Below, one piece after another: positions 46,046-57,425 of a stretch of 64,000 nucleotides of DNA; the first letter of the stretch is position 1; each line of letters begins with the position of its first letter. The position numbers and the translations under genes were made by a program. This DNA is from Amoebophrya sp. A120 (Eukaryota > Sar > Dinophyceae > Syndiniales > Amoebophryaceae). The stretch is taken from the NCBI GenBank assembly GCA_905178155.1, contig CAJINV010000001.1:2842089-2906088 (forward strand). Direction: 5' to 3'. A model generated the notes under the pieces. It was not told the origin of the DNA and did no database searches. It saw only the letters and a list, made by a program, of their open reading frames with translations.

Positions 46046-48767
46046 CTAGGACCCATACGGCAGCATCTTCATCATTCTCTGCCCAATCGCGGACTGCCGG
46101 AAGTGCGTCAAGTCCATCTGGGACATGACGTAGCTCAAGTCGTCAAATTTCGAGAACACCTCCGGCACGTCTTTCACCAAAAACACCTTTTTGCTATTGT
46201 CGATATCGCCCCCGACTAATCGGTACAGTTGCAAATCCCCCTCGTTCAACGCCAGCTGTGAACAGTTTTGGTGCGCGCCCACGTCAGCGACGATGTCCAT
46301 GTCGAAGAACTTGTACGTGCGGCCCACCGGAACGGAGCACATCTTGTCGCAGCAGCCCCGGGCTTCCTTCTGCTATCCTGTGTAAAAACGTCCCCACGCC
46401 AGAGCTGTAATGCAAATGCGCAATAACAGGAACGTTTATAATGCGCAGCTCCATGAGAAGCATTTCCAAACGTGTTTTGAAATTTGTAATGCTGTAAACA
46501 GGATGAGAAAGTCGCTTACTCATGCGGCTTCCCGCCTTGCTAACCAGCACTACACTGCAGAGGCAAACCTGTCATGCGCAACTCCCAAAACTTGGAGATT
46601 TGTCTAGCAGATTTCCCATCTTGACTATGGGGTGGGGACGTTTTTGCTCACGATATCTGCGCCTTCTTCGCGATCTGCCGGTCCTGCATCTTGCGGATGC
46701 GGGCCGCGGCGTATTACTGTGAAAAATGCCCCCACCCCAAAAGTTGCAATAATTTGCGATGCGAAGTTTCCAAATGAAAACTTTTTGTCATGCATGAAAG
46801 GAATATGAATCCTTGTGATGCAAAGTCTAGGCGTATATAGCATTGCTTGCATGACAAGCGCCGCTCTTGCTGGGATCTGTTGCAATACAAATCTTCGCTA
46901 TTCACGATTGGAAATCTGTGATGCTGCTAGATGCAAGAGGGCGAGTGTTTCTGTTAGAAAAGTTTGCAATACAAATCCTCCCAAGTTCGGGGGTGGGGGC
47001 GTTTTTTATTGTGATACGGCGTCACCGGCGCAACAGCACATGTCTTCCATCGACGCGCGACAGCAGAAGAAGCAGCTGTAGAAGGGAAAGCAGGCGAGGT
47101 GCGCCGGGTCGTCGCAGAGGTACCAAAAGTCCCACTCCGTGTACAGGACGCGTTCCGAGGTGATCTTGTACTGCGGCTTGGCGCAACAATGCGCGTTGAA
47201 CAGGTAACCACAGCAGGTTATCACACAGAAAAAAACTGGCAGGTCGTATTTGTAATGCAAAAATAAATAGACAAAAAAATTTGTATTGCATATCCTAAAT
47301 AGCATGCTACGAGGCCGCCCATGACAGATTTTTCTGCGTATTTATTTTTGCATTACAAATATGCCCTGCCAGCTTTTTTCTGTGGGATACAGGTGCGCTT
47401 CGTCGTCTCACTGTCGTAGTACACCGCTTCTTTGTGCTTGTCCACAGTCTTCGTCGCAGGGCCATCCATGCCGGCCGGCCAGGTCCAGGTTACCTGGTGA
47501 GGTTTCGATAGAAGGATTGAAATTCGAGGAGAGGCTGAGGCGTTCTTTCGTCCTCAGTTGTAAAATTCAAGTAGTCTTCTTTGTGGTATCTTGATCTTTG
47601 ACTTTGAAATACGAACAAACCCAGAGACTGCAACATGAAAAACCCTGCTCTTACCGCCCCCATCAGCCTGCCCAAGCCCATCGCGGCCAAGCCCTTCAAG
47701 TTCATGCGCGACAAGCGGAACGTCATTTGCTGAAACACGGTGGCCACGTCCGGGACGTCGTTCAGAATGAAGGTGCTGCTCGAGTCGGACAGGTCGCCTC
47801 CCGCGAGCTTGTGCAGCACCATGTCGCCTTCCCCGCGGCAGATCTGGCACAGGTTTTGGTGTGCGCTTATGTCCACGATCAGGTCGGCATTAAACTGGTC
47901 CAGCTGCCTGCCGGAAACGCAGTTGCACTTCCCGTAGCAGCACCGGGTCCACTCCCACCGAGAGTAGACGTACCGGACATCGGTGACTTTGTTCCAGCCC
48001 GGGCAAGACATGCAGTAGTGGATTTTACCTGATTTTTATTCAACATTGATTCCTGTGCAGACTTTCTTTACTCTGGACTTGGCCTAAGGCAATGGAGGAG
48101 TACACAAAGCATTTTCCTTCTGGCGCGCTCGTGCTCTTCCATCAACACTTAAGCTGCAGTTCGGTTTTTTACAAATGCGCAAATCAATGCAAATTCAAAT
48201 TCTACCTTATCGAGAAGAAGATAATAAAGAGTTCTTTTTGTTCTTACCAGCAACCGATCGATGCGATGTGGCGCTGTTGTAGAAGACCGTTTCGTTTTTC
48301 ACGACGGAAAACGCTTGCATGTCGTCTGTGGTTCCCTGCTTTGGGGCCATGAGGTGCTGCCCTTCTTTGAGGATCGACTCAACCGCGTTCGGGTGCTGTG
48401 CGAGTTTCTGAGCGAAAGAGGATAACTCGAGTTTAATATTCCTGTCCTCTGCCACGACCATGTCGTTCTGCACTGGCGCTTGCAGTTTTGGGCCGAAATA
48501 ATCCTCGTCTGCTGAAGAACTGGAGGGGCTCGACCCCGTGAACAAACTCTCGAGTGCGTAGCAGGGCGAGCTGGGATCCACCGGCAAGTCGTTGATCAGA
48601 ACCCCCGGTCTGGACAAGAGTAACCAGTCGAGCAGACTACCACTTTTTGCTTGATTAAAGTCGTCTTCCGGGTCGATATCCTCTACTGGGAGCCGCCGCG
48701 ACCGGTCCGGCGGAGGGTACCGCGGGGCACCGGGCGGGATCCGGAAAGGTCCACCTCCCGGGGCCAT
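46046..48767 (-). CDS. Tandem PH-like domain protein, Cys-rich
   Basis: Exons: 48248-48767, 47655-48028, 47390-47493, 47017-47213, 46656-46706 and 46046-46368. All phases agree and give 522 aa. Introns 1 and 2 are GT-AG; the last three are introners. After a Pro-rich and acidic N-terminal region (1-170) come two homologous units. Unit 1 includes FNADLIVDISAHQNLCQ, GEGDMVLHKLAGGD and FILNDVPDVATVF. Unit 2 includes FDMDIVADVGAHQNCSQ, NEGDLQLYRLVGGD and FLVKDVPEVFSKF. Each is preceded by a Cys-rich strand segment (TRCCYGKCNC; CCGYLFNAHCCAKPQYKITS). Strand order and the YKITSERVLY-type start resemble the bacterial-type PH (bPH2) fold, a membrane or protein adaptor. The fold assignment is tentative; the internal duplication is clear. 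The ATG at 48767 opens the frame. Confidence 0.7.
46374..46655. mobile_element. Introner, family B (282 bp), intron in PH-like gene
   Basis: Family-B ends. Perfect duplication TCTGC at 46369-46373 and 46656-46660. Removal restores AKKAQKEARGCC in phase 1. Interior is the reverse complement of 22555-22833. Confidence 0.92.
46712..47016. mobile_element. Introner, divergent family B (305 bp), intron in PH-like gene
   Basis: Ends TATTACTGTGAAAAATGCCC and TATCACAATAAAAAACGCCC, both running into CCCACCCC, a variant of the B repeat. Perfect duplication CGGCG at 46707-46711 and 47017-47021. Removal restores CAGDAAARIRKMQ in phase 1. Interior little like other B elements. Confidence 0.9.
47219..47389. 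mobile_element. Introner, family C (171 bp), intron in PH-like gene
   Basis: Ends TATCACACAGAAAAAAACTG / TATCCCACAGAAAAAAGCTG. Perfect duplication CAGGT at 47214-47218 and 47390-47394. Removal restores ETTKRTCCGYLF in phase 2. Interior very close to 30248-30425, same orientation. Confidence 0.93.
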
Positions 48768-50094
48768 TTTCTGGCTTTTCTACGTTCAACTTCAAACTCT
48801 GCTACGAGTCGAGTGATAGAACTTTCTACTTCTATACCGGTTTCGTTCTTTGTGTACCTACACGATAGCTCCTTCACTCATGATAGGCGCGAGGGCGACT
48901 CGGAAACGCGGCGATCCAACTAAATACTCACACGAGCAGAACACGCACGAGCTTCCTTAGCGAGTCTCGTACTAATTCCTCGCTCTCTCATCTCTCTCTC
49001 TCTCTCTCTCTGGCTTCTGAATCGCAAGCAGCTGGAGCTGCTTGATGAGCAGGACCAGCGTGACACTTCCAGTCTGGAGGTCGAGGAAAACCAAACACAA
49101 CGTTGTGTCGTCTGCCAGTAGCAGTACCGGAAGCCCGATGGGAGCTTCATTCCGTGCCCGCGTCGTGAACTTTTTGAAAAGAAAGAACGTCAAAACCGTT
49201 GTAGACTTACAACTGACTTTCTGAAGAAGCAGCAGAAATATGATCAAAAGTTCGGCCGGATTCTGCTTGGAGTTTATGGTACGTCGGTGTGGATTTTTCT
49301 CACCACTTCAAGCCCACAACGGATCAAGAGTAGCTTTTCAGGAAAGTACGGAGCCGCGTGCCTTGTCTCACCGACGTACCATGTGTTTCTGCTTCTGGTC
49401 TGTTACGTACAGTACATTTGTTTTCGTTGATGTCTTCATTGCAATAGCCACATAGCGATATTACCGGGCTCGGTTGATGCATTGGTTGCGATTGTTTCTG
49501 TCCCGCACTCACTAAGACCGAGGGTGGGGTACTAAAAATAGTATTGAACCACCTGAATGCGATTTTGATTTCTGTATTCTCGTAGTAGTAAAGCAAGCCC
49601 GTCAAATGGCAAGAAATATCGGGGCCTGAGATACAAAAAGACATGCATGTTGCCTTACGGTTACGGTCGAGCAAAACTTTCGTGAAATTTACATTTGGTG
49701 GCTTCTGGTGTTTTGAGTTTCATTGAGTAAAGTGTGCTAAGGCAGATATTTTTGATTTGTATTCTGTGTACAGCTCGTTATTCACATTGTCATAGCACCA
49801 GAAAAATGCATACAGTTTTTTTACGATTATAGAGCTGTGGAGCACGAGCACAGATAGTGCAGCAAAGGCCTCACGACCTGTACCATTAGTGGAAAATCAA
49901 GAAACAGACGAACTCGATTAGAAGTTGAAGTGCGTTGACTTCGAAATACAACCTCGCCCTGGCAACACACTTTATTCCTAACTTCAACTAAACCTACTAC
50001 TACTTCTTTTTCTCCAAGGCCTCGAGCAACGCTCATCCTGATGGCTTCACTTAAAAAGACTGCGGAGGTCGCTCTCGGCCTTGGTTCGAAGCAG
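48768..50094. other. Intergenic, with one doubtful exon-like ORF
   Basis: A minus-strand frame between about 49186 and 48972 (FTTRARNEAPIGLPVLLLAD and more) looks protein-like and follows an AG acceptor. I found neither a start exon nor a continuation; it ends in a (CT)n microsatellite at 48990-49011. The rest of the region shows no gene. Confidence 0.35.
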
Positions 50095-53000
50095 TCATTC
50101 AGCTCTTGTAGTCTGCTCTCCATCTTCATCTGCTGCCATGGCACCAACGTCGTCCTGATCTTCCTTGTCCAATTTTGCCAGCCACTCCGTTGCTCTGTTC
50201 AGTGCTACCTTGGCCAAGGCGTGGTCCAGGAACAGCATGAAAGGCGTGTGTGCGTGCGTCGCGTCGTAGATCTCCAGTCGGTAGTTCGCTGCGTTCTTCG
50301 GATTCACGTGCCGTAGCTTGCGCCAGAAATCGATTCCGTCGTCAATGAGCAACTCACGGCCGCCAATCTGCATCAACAGCTGGAGGTGTCGGAACACCGG
50401 CGAGGCGGCGATGACACCGGCGTGCAGAATCGGATCGGCCTCTTCGTCCAGCTCGGCTTCGTGCGGGATCAGTTCCTCGGCCGAGTCCAGAGACAGCGCG
50501 GCAGGCGAGAGCGGACCCGGCGTCTCGCTTGTTCCGAGTCGCCGCAGAGGCCGGTTGAGCCGGGGACTGTGGCTATCGTGTTGGTTATCGGGCGACCGAT
50601 TCGATTCGGGTGTAACATTCGGCGGCGCGGGTGCGCCGCGTCGCGAAGCGAGGAAGTTTGCCATCAAGGATGTCATCGACAATCTCGATTCCTGTCGCGT
50701 CGTCGGCGTTGCACTTGACCCCGTTGGCTGCGCGGGGGCTGTGGACTCTTCTTGCTGGTCTTGTAGCATTGGGGCCGGACGCGAGGACCCGCTTCCTCGC
50801 GCAGTCTGCTGGTGTTGTCCCTGTTGCGCGTACGTCTTCCCCTGGGCCGTGCTCGCGGCCATGGTCATCATGCTTGGTTCGAACACGTCCAACCCTCGCG
50901 CCGCAATCGCTTCGAAGTTGACTTGATTCTCGCCGGGAAAGACCACCGAATGCTCGCCAATGTAGTCGATGTTTAACCAAGGCGAAATCAAAACCACGGC
51001 CGCCGGAGCCACCTTCTCCTCAGGCTTCTTCCCTTTGCCAAAAACAAACAGCCCCGGCTGGCGCTTCCCCCGCCCCGACGCGGGGGCCGGGCCGGCTGTG
51101 GCTGCAGACGCTTGATGTGATTGCTGTTGTGAAGATTCTACTTCCAACACGGAGTCCGACGCCTCGCCACCACGGAATACGGGAGCGCTTTCAGGCAATC
51201 GAGCTGGTGGTCCAGATGAAGCTGCGGTTTGGTCGTTCCCAACTTTCGCACTTGCTTGTTCCGCTGTCAACATCTCACCAGCATCGACCACCATCGCGTT
51301 CTTGTCCACTGCTTGTTCATTTTCTCCCGCTGCAATCGCAGCTGCAGCCTCCTGTTCTCTCAACAGTCGCAATTGCTCTGCCTCCTCTTGTTCCTTTGCC
51401 GCCGCGTTCTTTGCAATCCGGGCCAACATCCAGACGACCAGCGACGCGCCGGCCGAGTCGCCCCAGAGGATAATTCGGTCGGGTGCGATTCCGCAGTCTT
51501 TCAGCAGGTACTGTTTCCACGCACCCTCGTACACGTCCGCCACCGAATCTTTCAACGTGACCCCGTTGATATCCTGTGCAAAAGCATCGCACTCGTAGTA
51601 ATTGCAGTCATGCATGACAAATCTGGTTCCTTAGCTTATTCAGCATTACAAATTCCATTTTTCCTTCTGGGAAAACTTGTAATGCTATTTCTACTAGTAC
51701 GATACTTTTGCAATGCATAGTTGAACGGCGGTTTCCGGTAATCCACCGCGAACAGGACAATTTTGCTTTGTTTTGCCCAGTTGTAGGTCCACAGCCTCAC
51801 GTTAGCCGCGGACGCGCCGAGAAAGGCGCCGCCGTGAACGTACAGGTAAATTTTCCGGCTTGGGTCCTCGTTCAAATAGCTTTTGACGGCGATTTTCATC
51901 GTTTCCTTGTCCGTCGGCTCCGGGTTTACCACGACACTGTAGGAGCTCCACCGCGAACTACGGGTCTGCTGCTGCTGCCGTCCGCTGGATGTTCGCCCGT
52001 AGAGCAGGCTGCGCTCGAAAATCCACTCTCCATTTCCCTCCACGGTGACCACCTCCGTTCCCTCCTGCCCGGTCTCTTCGGGGGCGTCTTTGCTCTCCTT
52101 CTGCCGGGCATAGTCGAACTTGTAGGTGGTGATAATTTTCCCCACTTCCTTCGTCGGGAGCACGAACGGCGGCGGCGGAATCTCCGAGGTGAACTGCAGG
52201 GCTTTCGTCACCGTCGGGTGCTTTAAAGCGGGCGCGAGGGAGCAGAAAGCCTTAAACCCCACACACCACAGCGTTTCCCGCCAGAAACTCGGCAAGCCGG
52301 GCACGTGCTTGTCGCTCAGCGCATGATCCGGGTCGCTCGGCGTGCCAGCGTTCACGGAGTGTGGTCCGCGCGTCGTGGAAACGCCAAGATTCTGAAAGCG
52401 CTCGCATAAAGAGCGCTCGTCCGCAGTCGCAGCCGCACGCGCGGCGGACTGGTCCCTCTGTTGCGAGAGACCAGGAGCAACTGTATGTGGGCTAGTGCTG
52501 CGATCGTAAGTTTGCGTCACCGCATCCCCCAGGACCGGACCCCCAACGTCACCACTAATCATCTCCTCGATATCTGCTTCCTCCGGCTGTTCCATGAAAT
52601 CTCCGTTGTGCATTTGACTGCCGCTGTCTTCCGACTCGCCCGTTCCCGCAACCCGCGGCAGGCGCTCCGCCTCGTCGTCGCAGCCCTCCGCCGGGTACAG
52701 TTGTGCCAGCGCGCGCTTGTAGGCGGCGGACAGGAAGTAGTGGTCCGCAACGTACTGGCACCCGTCGGCGACAAAATTCCGCCGGTCCAACAGCGCTCCG
52801 TACCGCACCGGAAAGTGGCGGCGCAGCAGGCCATGCCCCTGGTGCAAACCGGCCAGTGCGAAGCGCTGCAGCAATGATGCGGAAGTAGGCATCGGGACGA
52901 TCGAGAGCTCTCGGCGGAGGGCGTTTGCTGCATCGGTGACAGCTTGCTCTTCTGTTTGTTGCTGTTCCCCCGCTAACAGCGGCAAACTGCGAGTCCGATT

Positions 53001-56000
53001 ACGGGTCAGCTGGAGTTGCTGCGCAACTGCGGCAGCGACTCCAGTTGTATTTGCTGCTTGATGAACTGCCCCAGCAGCTCCTGCTGCTGTCGAATTAGGT
53101 TGTACAGCCGACGCCCCAGAAGATGTTGCACTGGAGCTGCTAGCTGTACCTCCAGCGGCGGCCGGTGCAGATCTCTGGCGCTGGAACAAGTCGAGTTGCA
53201 AAGCTGCAGACATCATTTCCTCATCGCCCTTCAACGTTAATTCTTCGCCGGGATAGAATTGTTCGTCCGCTTGTTCTAGTTCGGCAGTGTCCATTGCTTT
53301 CCGGAGCAAGGTTTTCAGTTCCGCGGACGAATCCGCGGAGAACAAAATCTCCGTTTCCACGGTTTGAATCGCAGTGGTCGGATCTTCCCCCTGTGGAATC
53401 ACCGCGCCAAGGCGCACGAAAATGGGCAGCGGTGCCCAGAAGTCCTCCGGGTGGTCGTTCAGCACCTGAAACCAGCGGTTCCGGCTGGAGGGCGTCATCG
53501 CGGGCATGTGAGTATGGATTGTAAAAAAGTCTGGGTCTGGAAGATTCTGATACTTGTCATGCACGTTTTGCATGAGCCATGATGTCGGTGATGCATGCCC
53601 TAGCATCACAGATTTTTTGAGGGCTTCTTGATGCCTATTCCGCATGACAAATGCCCTCTCCGCGTAGCACAAATTGCGTTCTCTTTGCTGCTCATGCAAT
53701 ACAGATTTTTTTGGAATCCAAGTTCAGCATCACAAGTTTCATTCTACTTCCAGACCCAGACATTTTTGCATTTGATAGTGAGATTCCGGACGCAAATCGT
53801 CTTCGGAAACGTCGTATCCTGTGCAAAAGTATCGTAGTCGCACTAATGGAAAATATGCATGACAAATCTCCTTCCTAGGGTAAAACAGCATTACAAATTC
53901 CACTTTTTAAATTGCCAAAATTTGTGATGCAATTCGTACTAGTACGATACTTTTGCAATGCATACATCGAGCTCCTTGGGGATGAAGTGCTTGCGGCTTA
54001 TATCGTAAAGAAAAATCGTAATCGCCCCTCCCCATATCGAAAGGGCACGCCTCAGAGAATTTGTGATGCTGATTTGTGACCACAAATCGCGCCTGTCTTG
54101 CAAGAAAGCAACGGCATATGCTCCGCCCCTTTATGCAGGCGGTTTGTAATGCTGTTGGGCGCTACAGCATAGACATCCCTCATGCTACTTGCCTAGGCCA
54201 AAACGACCTCTCTACATTGGCATGATAGTATGGGCCTGCAGTCCTCCACTGCAAAACAGAGCTGATTTGTGTACACAAATCCAGCAACAGAAATTTCCGG
54301 TTCGATATGGGGAGGGGGGATTTTTCATTTTGATAGCTTAAGCCCTCGCTGACCTTGTGCATCAACTGGCAACGCCCCACCGGAGTTTTGCGGTTCAAAA
54401 TGTCCACTGCTTTTGCCAGGTAGTCCCGGCAGGTCGGCAGCAAATCGCAACGATCCTGCGTGTCGAGGAGCAAATTGTTTGCTCCGGTGACATCTTCGGC
54501 TTGATCCGCTTGACTTTCACCTCCTGCTTGCCCCATTGTAGAACTCAACTCGATTTCGTGCAAAGGACCAGCTGTTCTTGTTCCGCCCCCTCTTGCACGC
54601 AACATGTCAACGTCTGCCTGCGAGGAAGACGTTGCAAGCCCGCTGTTTGGGTCATTGTTGCTTCTGCGCGACGCCAGAAAACCGTCGCTCTTGTCCCGAC
54701 GATTCCTCAACGGAGAATGGAATCGCCAACCTTGCGCTCGTGGCCCCTCGCCATGCGGGCCGTTGTGGGAAATCCTATATTGGGTACGAAGAGGTATGAT
54801 CTTCTTTTATTGATTCTAGTCATGAGAAGTGCGAACACGTCTTGTCTCATCAACGCAAAAGATGCTTGCAAAAGAAAGAGTCATTCCAGCGAAACGGAAA
54901 GTGTAAATGAATACGCTGATGCATTGTTCGAGTTAACGAACAAGTTCGACGCCGCGCTGCCACTCGTCGCCCCGGCGGAGTGGTGCTGAGACTTGAATTT
55001 GTGGGCGGCTTTTTGCGTCGGCTGTCCGTCGATTTGCAACAACGAGTCGGAGAGTTTTCTCTTCAGCTCCGCTTTTTCAACTTCAGACAAAACCGATTCG
55101 GAGCTGCTGTTCAAATGGGCGGACCCGACATGGCTCTCCAACGCGAACTGCAACAATTGCAACCCGACTTCCGCCGCGGCGCTGGCATTCACCTCTTCCA
55201 GGGCAATTTGCTGGGGGGAACTCGTACCATCAGCGGTACTAGCGCCAGCAGGTGGCGCCACCGATACACGGGACGAGGTAGGAAAATCTTTATTCTGCAA
55301 ATTTTCCGTGGAGGCAATGTTGAAGTGCTGCGGGGGCGGCTCAGTCGACGTCAAGGCCCCTTGTTCTGGCCCCGCACCACATTGGTCCACCGAAGCTGCA
55401 AGCTGCAGTCCCGACCGCGGCGGGGTACTTGCCGTGTAACGTCGACCACGAATCGTTTCTTGCGTGATGATGTTATTGCGACCTCCACTTCCAGTGCTGG
55501 CCTCCCGTGGCGCCGATGCGCCCGCAGGTGGCGCAGGGCCGCCATTCGGCAGCTCGTTGGCGGGGCGGGTCCACAACGACGCTTTCGCTTTGACGCTTGC
55601 GGAGCTCCAATCTTGCTGTGGCGGGGACTGCGAAGAACTTTGTCCAGCTTGCGTCGATGACGTAGCACCTCCTCCACTACTTCCAAGTACAGTAGAACTA
55701 GACGCCTCGAGGTTGTGCAGCCCGGATCCAGAAGACGTGTTCGGGGTTAAAGTGTTTCCGGTGTTCGTGCGACTCACCGTAGGACCCTCCTCGGAAGTTG
55801 TAGCTCCGGCGGCGGAGGAATTTTGATGCAGCATTTTCACCATGCTGTTGACAGCGTCCGCCAAGACCTCGGCAGGCAAGTTCTGAAAGTCAACATCTTG
55901 TTCCAGGTCGGGCGGAATTCCCTGCGTAGTTGTGTCCTCGGCGGTGCGGAACGAGGACTCCAACGAGCGAATCGGTGACAACGCACGTCCCTCCTGGGCG

Positions 56001-56320
56001 ACGTCGTCTTGGTTTTGTACTTTGTGTTGTAGATCTTCCTCGGTCGCAGACGGAGGCGTAGGGGCTTCTCCGAAGAATAAGTGGCTGAAGCCGGCGAATG
56101 ATTTTTTTGCACGAATGGGCAGTAACAGTTGGGTGCCGTTCAGATCTACGGTCGCGCCGCCGAGCCATAAGGCCGCTGCCAGAGCCGTCGACGACGCCGC
56201 ACTGCGATGACGCGCGCGGCTTGGCTTGGCCCGTTGCTGGGCGTGCGGCGCTCGCGGGCTTGTGATGCAACTCGTGTGCATCTGCTCGTTGTGATTGCTG
56301 TCGTGAATCGTTCTGTTCAT
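50095..56320 (-). CDS. Large alpha/beta hydrolase, hormone-sensitive-lipase type
   Basis: Exons: 54938-56320, 54336-54803, 53965-53995, 53778-53809, 51720-53507 and 50095-51564. All phases agree and give about 1723 aa. The first intron is GT-AG (134 bp), the other four are introners. The first junction is the least certain. Residues 1-460 are low-complexity with one hydrophobic stretch near the start. The catalytic part has the oxyanion motif HGGAF at about 1196, the nucleophile elbow GDSAG with Ser about 1271, a likely acid in ELLIDDGIDFW, and HAHTPF with the catalytic His at about 1671-1673. HGG plus GDSAG in this spacing is typical of the hormone-sensitive lipase family, serine hydrolases acting on acyl esters. 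An insert of some 300 residues rich in Gln/Ser/Pro separates nucleophile and acid, far longer than in usual members. Substrate unknown. Confidence 0.75.
51570..51719. mobile_element. Introner, family E (150 bp), intron in hydrolase gene
   Basis: Ends TATCCTGTGCAAAAGCATCG / TATGCATTGCAAAAGTATCG. Perfect duplication GTTGA at 51565-51569 and 51720-51724. Removal restores RKPPFNGVTLKDS in phase 0, directly between the oxyanion motif and the nucleophile. Confidence 0.92.
53513..53777. mobile_element. Introner, family A (265 bp), intron in hydrolase gene
   Basis: Family-A ends. Perfect duplication GTGAG at 53508-53512 and 53778-53782. Removal restores LRPESHMPAMTP in phase 0. Nearly the same sequence and orientation as 4536-4797. 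Confidence 0.92.
53815..53964. mobile_element. Introner, family E (150 bp), intron in hydrolase gene
   Basis: Ends TATCCTGTGCAAAAGTATCG / TATGCATTGCAAAAGTATCG. Flanks CGTCG (53810-53814) and CATCG (53965-53969), one mismatch. Removal restores KELDVSEDDL in phase 1. Same length as 51570-51719. Confidence 0.9.
54001..54335. mobile_element. Introner, family D (335 bp), intron in hydrolase gene
   Basis: Ends with TATCGTAAAGAAAAATCG and TATCAAAATGAAAAATCCCC. Perfect duplication GCTTA at 53996-54000 and 54336-54340. Removal restores SEGLSRKHFIPKE in phase 0. Related along its length to 31281-31604. Confidence 0.92.
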
Positions 56321-57425
56321 TTTTCTTGTCTTGGTGAGATAAAAGATACTGTATAGTGATAGTCGTGTAAGAAAATACTCGCATGCGCCTCTTATTTTCT
56401 TTTGTTCCGGTAGTCGTAGTGCTGCTGGGTCTGTACTGCTACTGCGATTGATGTCAGTTCTTTTCAGGCTGGTTGTGAGTGTGACTCCAGTGATAAGTTA
56501 GTTGAAAAAATGTCCGACGCAAAAACTGCCACTGCAGATCATGCAGTTGCGCACGAACGTACTTAGGTAGAAGCTTGAAAATTTGGGTATTCTTACGGTG
56601 TAAGTATAAGTAAGTAGTATGACAACTTAAACTGATGATGTAGCGACTCAGTCATCGCAATTAGAATTACAGGTAAAACAGCGGCAAAGTCTTACAGAGA
56701 AAACGAAATGCTAGCACGAGCACGGAGTCTTCTACTTTTCGGACTTTTGTGACGCTGCGGCGAAGAATGCCATTCCTGCTCAAAAGTTTGGTCGCGAGGA
56801 AAATGTTTAGATCGATGCAAAGAAAACGAACCTTGAGAAAAAGCAAAAGTGGTGATTGAACTAGTGCAATGAAATGGAATTCTTGCACGACGCTGCCACG
56901 CACTTCGCGATCATCTTCTTCAGCTGCGGCCATCAACTTCAAAGTACATCTTGGCTTACTTTCCAAAAACTGAATTCACAAAAAACAAAAAGTTCCTCTT
57001 CCTGCTGTCACATCTTCGAGCGTGTATTTACATTTTACAATTTCCACTTGAAGAGATGACTGCCGTTGCACAGTCAAGGGGATAATTCTACACCACTAGC
57101 TTGAACAAAACATAGAAGGATGGATTGCGTATCTGCTGCTTTGCAGAACGGAAGCGAGTTTTGTTTTTTCTTCGAAACACCTCTCGTGCGGTGGCTGCTC
57201 GGGCCCGACCGCTGGGTCAATTGTACAACATTGAGCGCGTGCGCGATGGCAGGCAGACGCAGATTTTAATTGAGAATCGGATGCCATGCCATGAGGCCGA
57301 TAGTGCTCTTCTCATTCCCCCCAAGCAGACCACATCGGAGTGCAAAGAGTGACCTTTTTGTGGTCGAGAACTACACATCTTCAGCACCTCCTCGCTTCAA
57401 CGACACGGCAGGGCATAGCTGTCTA
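56321..57425. other. Intergenic, no gene confirmed
   Basis: About 1.1 kb. A minus-strand ORF at 56667-56966 lacks an ATG start and splice support. Nothing else seen. Confidence 0.4.
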
